From contig JAOPYP010000246.1 in the NCBI GenBank assembly GCA_025964635.1, positions 1 to 22,876 on the forward strand: a DNA stretch of 22,876 nucleotides, written 5' to 3'. The notes beneath the pieces were generated by a model that saw only the letters and a program-made list of their open reading frames with translations, made no database searches and was not told the origin of the DNA. Of the stretch, positions 21,701 to 22,876 are shown piece after piece. A program made the position numbers and the translations under genes. The stretch comes from Actinomycetes bacterium (GTDB taxonomy: Bacteria; Actinomycetota; Actinomycetes; Streptosporangiales; Streptosporangiaceae). Numbering within the stretch: the stretch's first letter is position 1; every line of letters begins with the position of its first letter.

Positions 21701-22876
21701 ATGACGTTTGACACACCGACGTTTGACACTCCGGCGTTTGAGGCACTGAAGTCTGAGTCACTGCAGTCCCGATCGCTGTCGTCTGAGTCGATAACCTTCG
21801 AATCGCGTCACATCGGGCCGTCCCCGGACGAGCAGGAGCGGATGCTCGCCGCCACCGGCCACGCCTCGCTTGACGAGCTGACCCAGGTGGCCCTGCCCCC
21901 GGGAATCGGCGACCCGGGGCCGCTGGGCCTGCCGCCCGCGCTGTCCGAGGCGGAGGCGCTCGCCGAGCTGCGCCGCCTGGCCGCCCGGAACACCGTGGCG
22001 CGGTCCATGATCGGGCTGGGCTACTACGGCACGCACACCCCGGCGGTGATCCGCCGCAACGTGCTGGAGAACCCGGCCTGGTACACGGCCTACACGCCGT
22101 ACCAGCCGGAGATCTCGCAGGGCCGCCTGGAGGCCCTGCTCACCTTCCAGACCCTCATCGAGGACCTGACCGCGCTGCCGGTGGCAGGAGCGTCCCTGCT
22201 GGACGAGGCGACCGCGGCCGCGGAAGCCATGACGCTGGCCCGGCGGGCGGCCCGGCGCGGCCGCATCTTCCTGGCCGACGCGGACTGCCTGCCGCAGACC
22301 CTGGCCGTGCTGGCCACCCGGGCCGAGCCGCTCGGCATCGAGCTCGTGGTCGCCGGGATCACCCCGGACGTGATCGCGGCCCAGCCCGAGGGGGAGCTGT
22401 TCGGGGTCCTCCTCCAGTACCCGGGGGCCAGCGGGGAGATCCGGGACCTGCGCCCGGTGATCGACGCCGCGCACGGCCGGGGCGCGCTCGCCGCGGTCGC
22501 CGCCGACCTGCTGGCCCTGACCCTGCTGATGCCGCCCGGCGAGCTGGGCGCCGACATCGCCGTGGGCAGCACGCAGCGGTTCGGTGTGCCCATGGGCTAC
22601 GGCGGCCCGCACGCGGGGTACATCGCGACCCGTGACGACCTGCGCCGGCAGCTGCCCGGCCGGCTGGTGGGCGTCTCCCTGGACGCGGACGGGCGGCCCG
22701 CCTACCGGCTCGCGCTGCAGGCCCGCGAACAGCACATCCGCCGGGAAAAGGCGACCAGCAACATCTGCACCGCGCAGGTGCTGCTGGCTGTCATCGCCGG
22801 CCTGTACGCGGCCTGGCACGGTCCCGAGGGGCTCACCACCATCGCCCGCCGCACCCACCGCTTCGCGTCCCTGCTC
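21701..22876 (+). CDS. gcvP: Glycine dehydrogenase (decarboxylating), P protein, 3' end cut by the window
   Basis: The PLP-dependent P protein of the glycine cleavage system: it decarboxylates glycine and passes aminomethyl to the lipoyl H protein. About 392 of roughly 950 residues are present. After a repeat-rich N-terminus (2-31) the conserved protein begins at ESRHIGPSPDEQERML (about 34-49). IGLGYYGTHTPAVIRRNVLENPAWYTAYTPYQPEISQGRLEAL, GASLLDEATAAAEAM, GSTQRFGVPMGYGGPHAG (about 288-305) and REKATSNICTAQ follow, all typical of GcvP. The PLP lysine lies in the missing half. ATG 21701 has GGAGG five bases upstream and lies after the glycine riboswitch, so glycine should induce it. The partner genes gcvT and gcvH are not in the window. 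Confidence 0.95.
   Translation, partial: MTFDTPTFDTPAFEALKSESLQSRSLSSESITFESRHIGPSPDEQERMLAATGHASLDELTQVALPPGIGDPGPLGLPPALSEAEALAELRRLAARNTVARSMIGLGYYGTHTPAVIRRNVLENPAWYTAYTPYQPEISQGRLEALLTFQTLIEDLTALPVAGASLLDEATAAAEAMTLARRAARRGRIFLADADCLPQTLAVLATRAEPLGIELVVAGITPDVIAAQPEGELFGVLLQYPGASGEIRDLRPVIDAAHGRGALAAVAADLLALTLLMPPGELGADIAVGSTQRFGVPMGYGGPHAGYIATRDDLRRQLPGRLVGVSLDADGRPAYRLALQAREQHIRREKATSNICTAQVLLAVIAGLYAAWHGPEGLTTIARRTHRFASLL
21704..21793. repeat. Six-unit 15-base repeat inside the 5' end of gcvP
   Basis: Starting at the second codon, six successive 15-base units (21704, 21719, 21734, 21749, 21764, 21779) encode TFDTP, TFDTP, AFEAL, KSESL, QSRSL and SSESI. The first three units are close copies at DNA level; the last three share TCTGAGTC-like cores. 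They form an in-frame pentapeptide repeat added before the conserved GcvP fold. Confidence 0.8.

Overview
The window is very GC-rich DNA from an actinomycete. Codons end almost always in G or C, GTG starts are common, Shine-Dalgarno boxes are GGAGG-like, and several genes have actinobacterial specialities: ergothioneine synthesis, a GarA-type FHA protein, an FtsR-type MerR regulator, an ECF42 sigma factor with its DGPF partner, and a glycine riboswitch in front of gcvP. The right half has the same gene order as I recall for Mycobacterium tuberculosis (garA - Rv1828 - Rv1829 - Rv1830 - gcvB) and for Streptomyces around SCO1378-SCO1389. A soil actinomycete of the Streptosporangiales or a relative is likely, but I cannot fix the genus from sequence alone.

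Left part (1-5150): the 3' part of a GH53 endo-galactanase; a small membrane protein divergent from a MarR regulator across an AT-rich shared promoter; an MFS exporter; and, tail to tail and overlapping it, a flavin disulfide reductase-like enzyme. Centre left (5198-9870): a compact egtABCD operon for ergothioneine, transcribed away from the flavoenzyme and preceded by an exact SigR/SigH-type promoter. It ends in a hairpin; egtE is not in the window. Centre (10040-15342): a Sfp-type phosphopantetheinyl transferase, a thiolase, a strong bidirectional terminator, a cysteine-free HesB-like protein on the minus strand, the DGPF protein with its ECF42 sigma factor, and a CDP-alcohol phosphatidyltransferase that is probably cardiolipin synthase.

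Right part (15472-22876): an 832-residue protein joining a sugar-1-phosphate nucleotidyltransferase, a left-handed beta-helix and a degenerate phosphohexomutase domain; a 516-base non-coding stretch; then garA-like, ftsR-like, a DUF151 bifunctional nuclease, a second MerR regulator, a glycine riboswitch and the 5' part of gcvP. This block links a phosphorylation-controlled switch of central nitrogen and carbon metabolism (GarA family), division and growth regulators, and glycine breakdown.

The least expected signal is structural. At least seven genes (egtC, egtD, the thiolase, the nucleotidyltransferase, ftsR-like, DUF151 and the second merR) have short imperfect tandem duplications lying over or directly after their stop codons. 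Unit lengths run from 14 to about 55 bases and are rarely multiples of three. Separate 15-base repeats lie upstream of garA and, in frame, at the start of gcvP, where they encode pentapeptide repeats. This looks like a lineage-specific process making or keeping repeats at gene ends.
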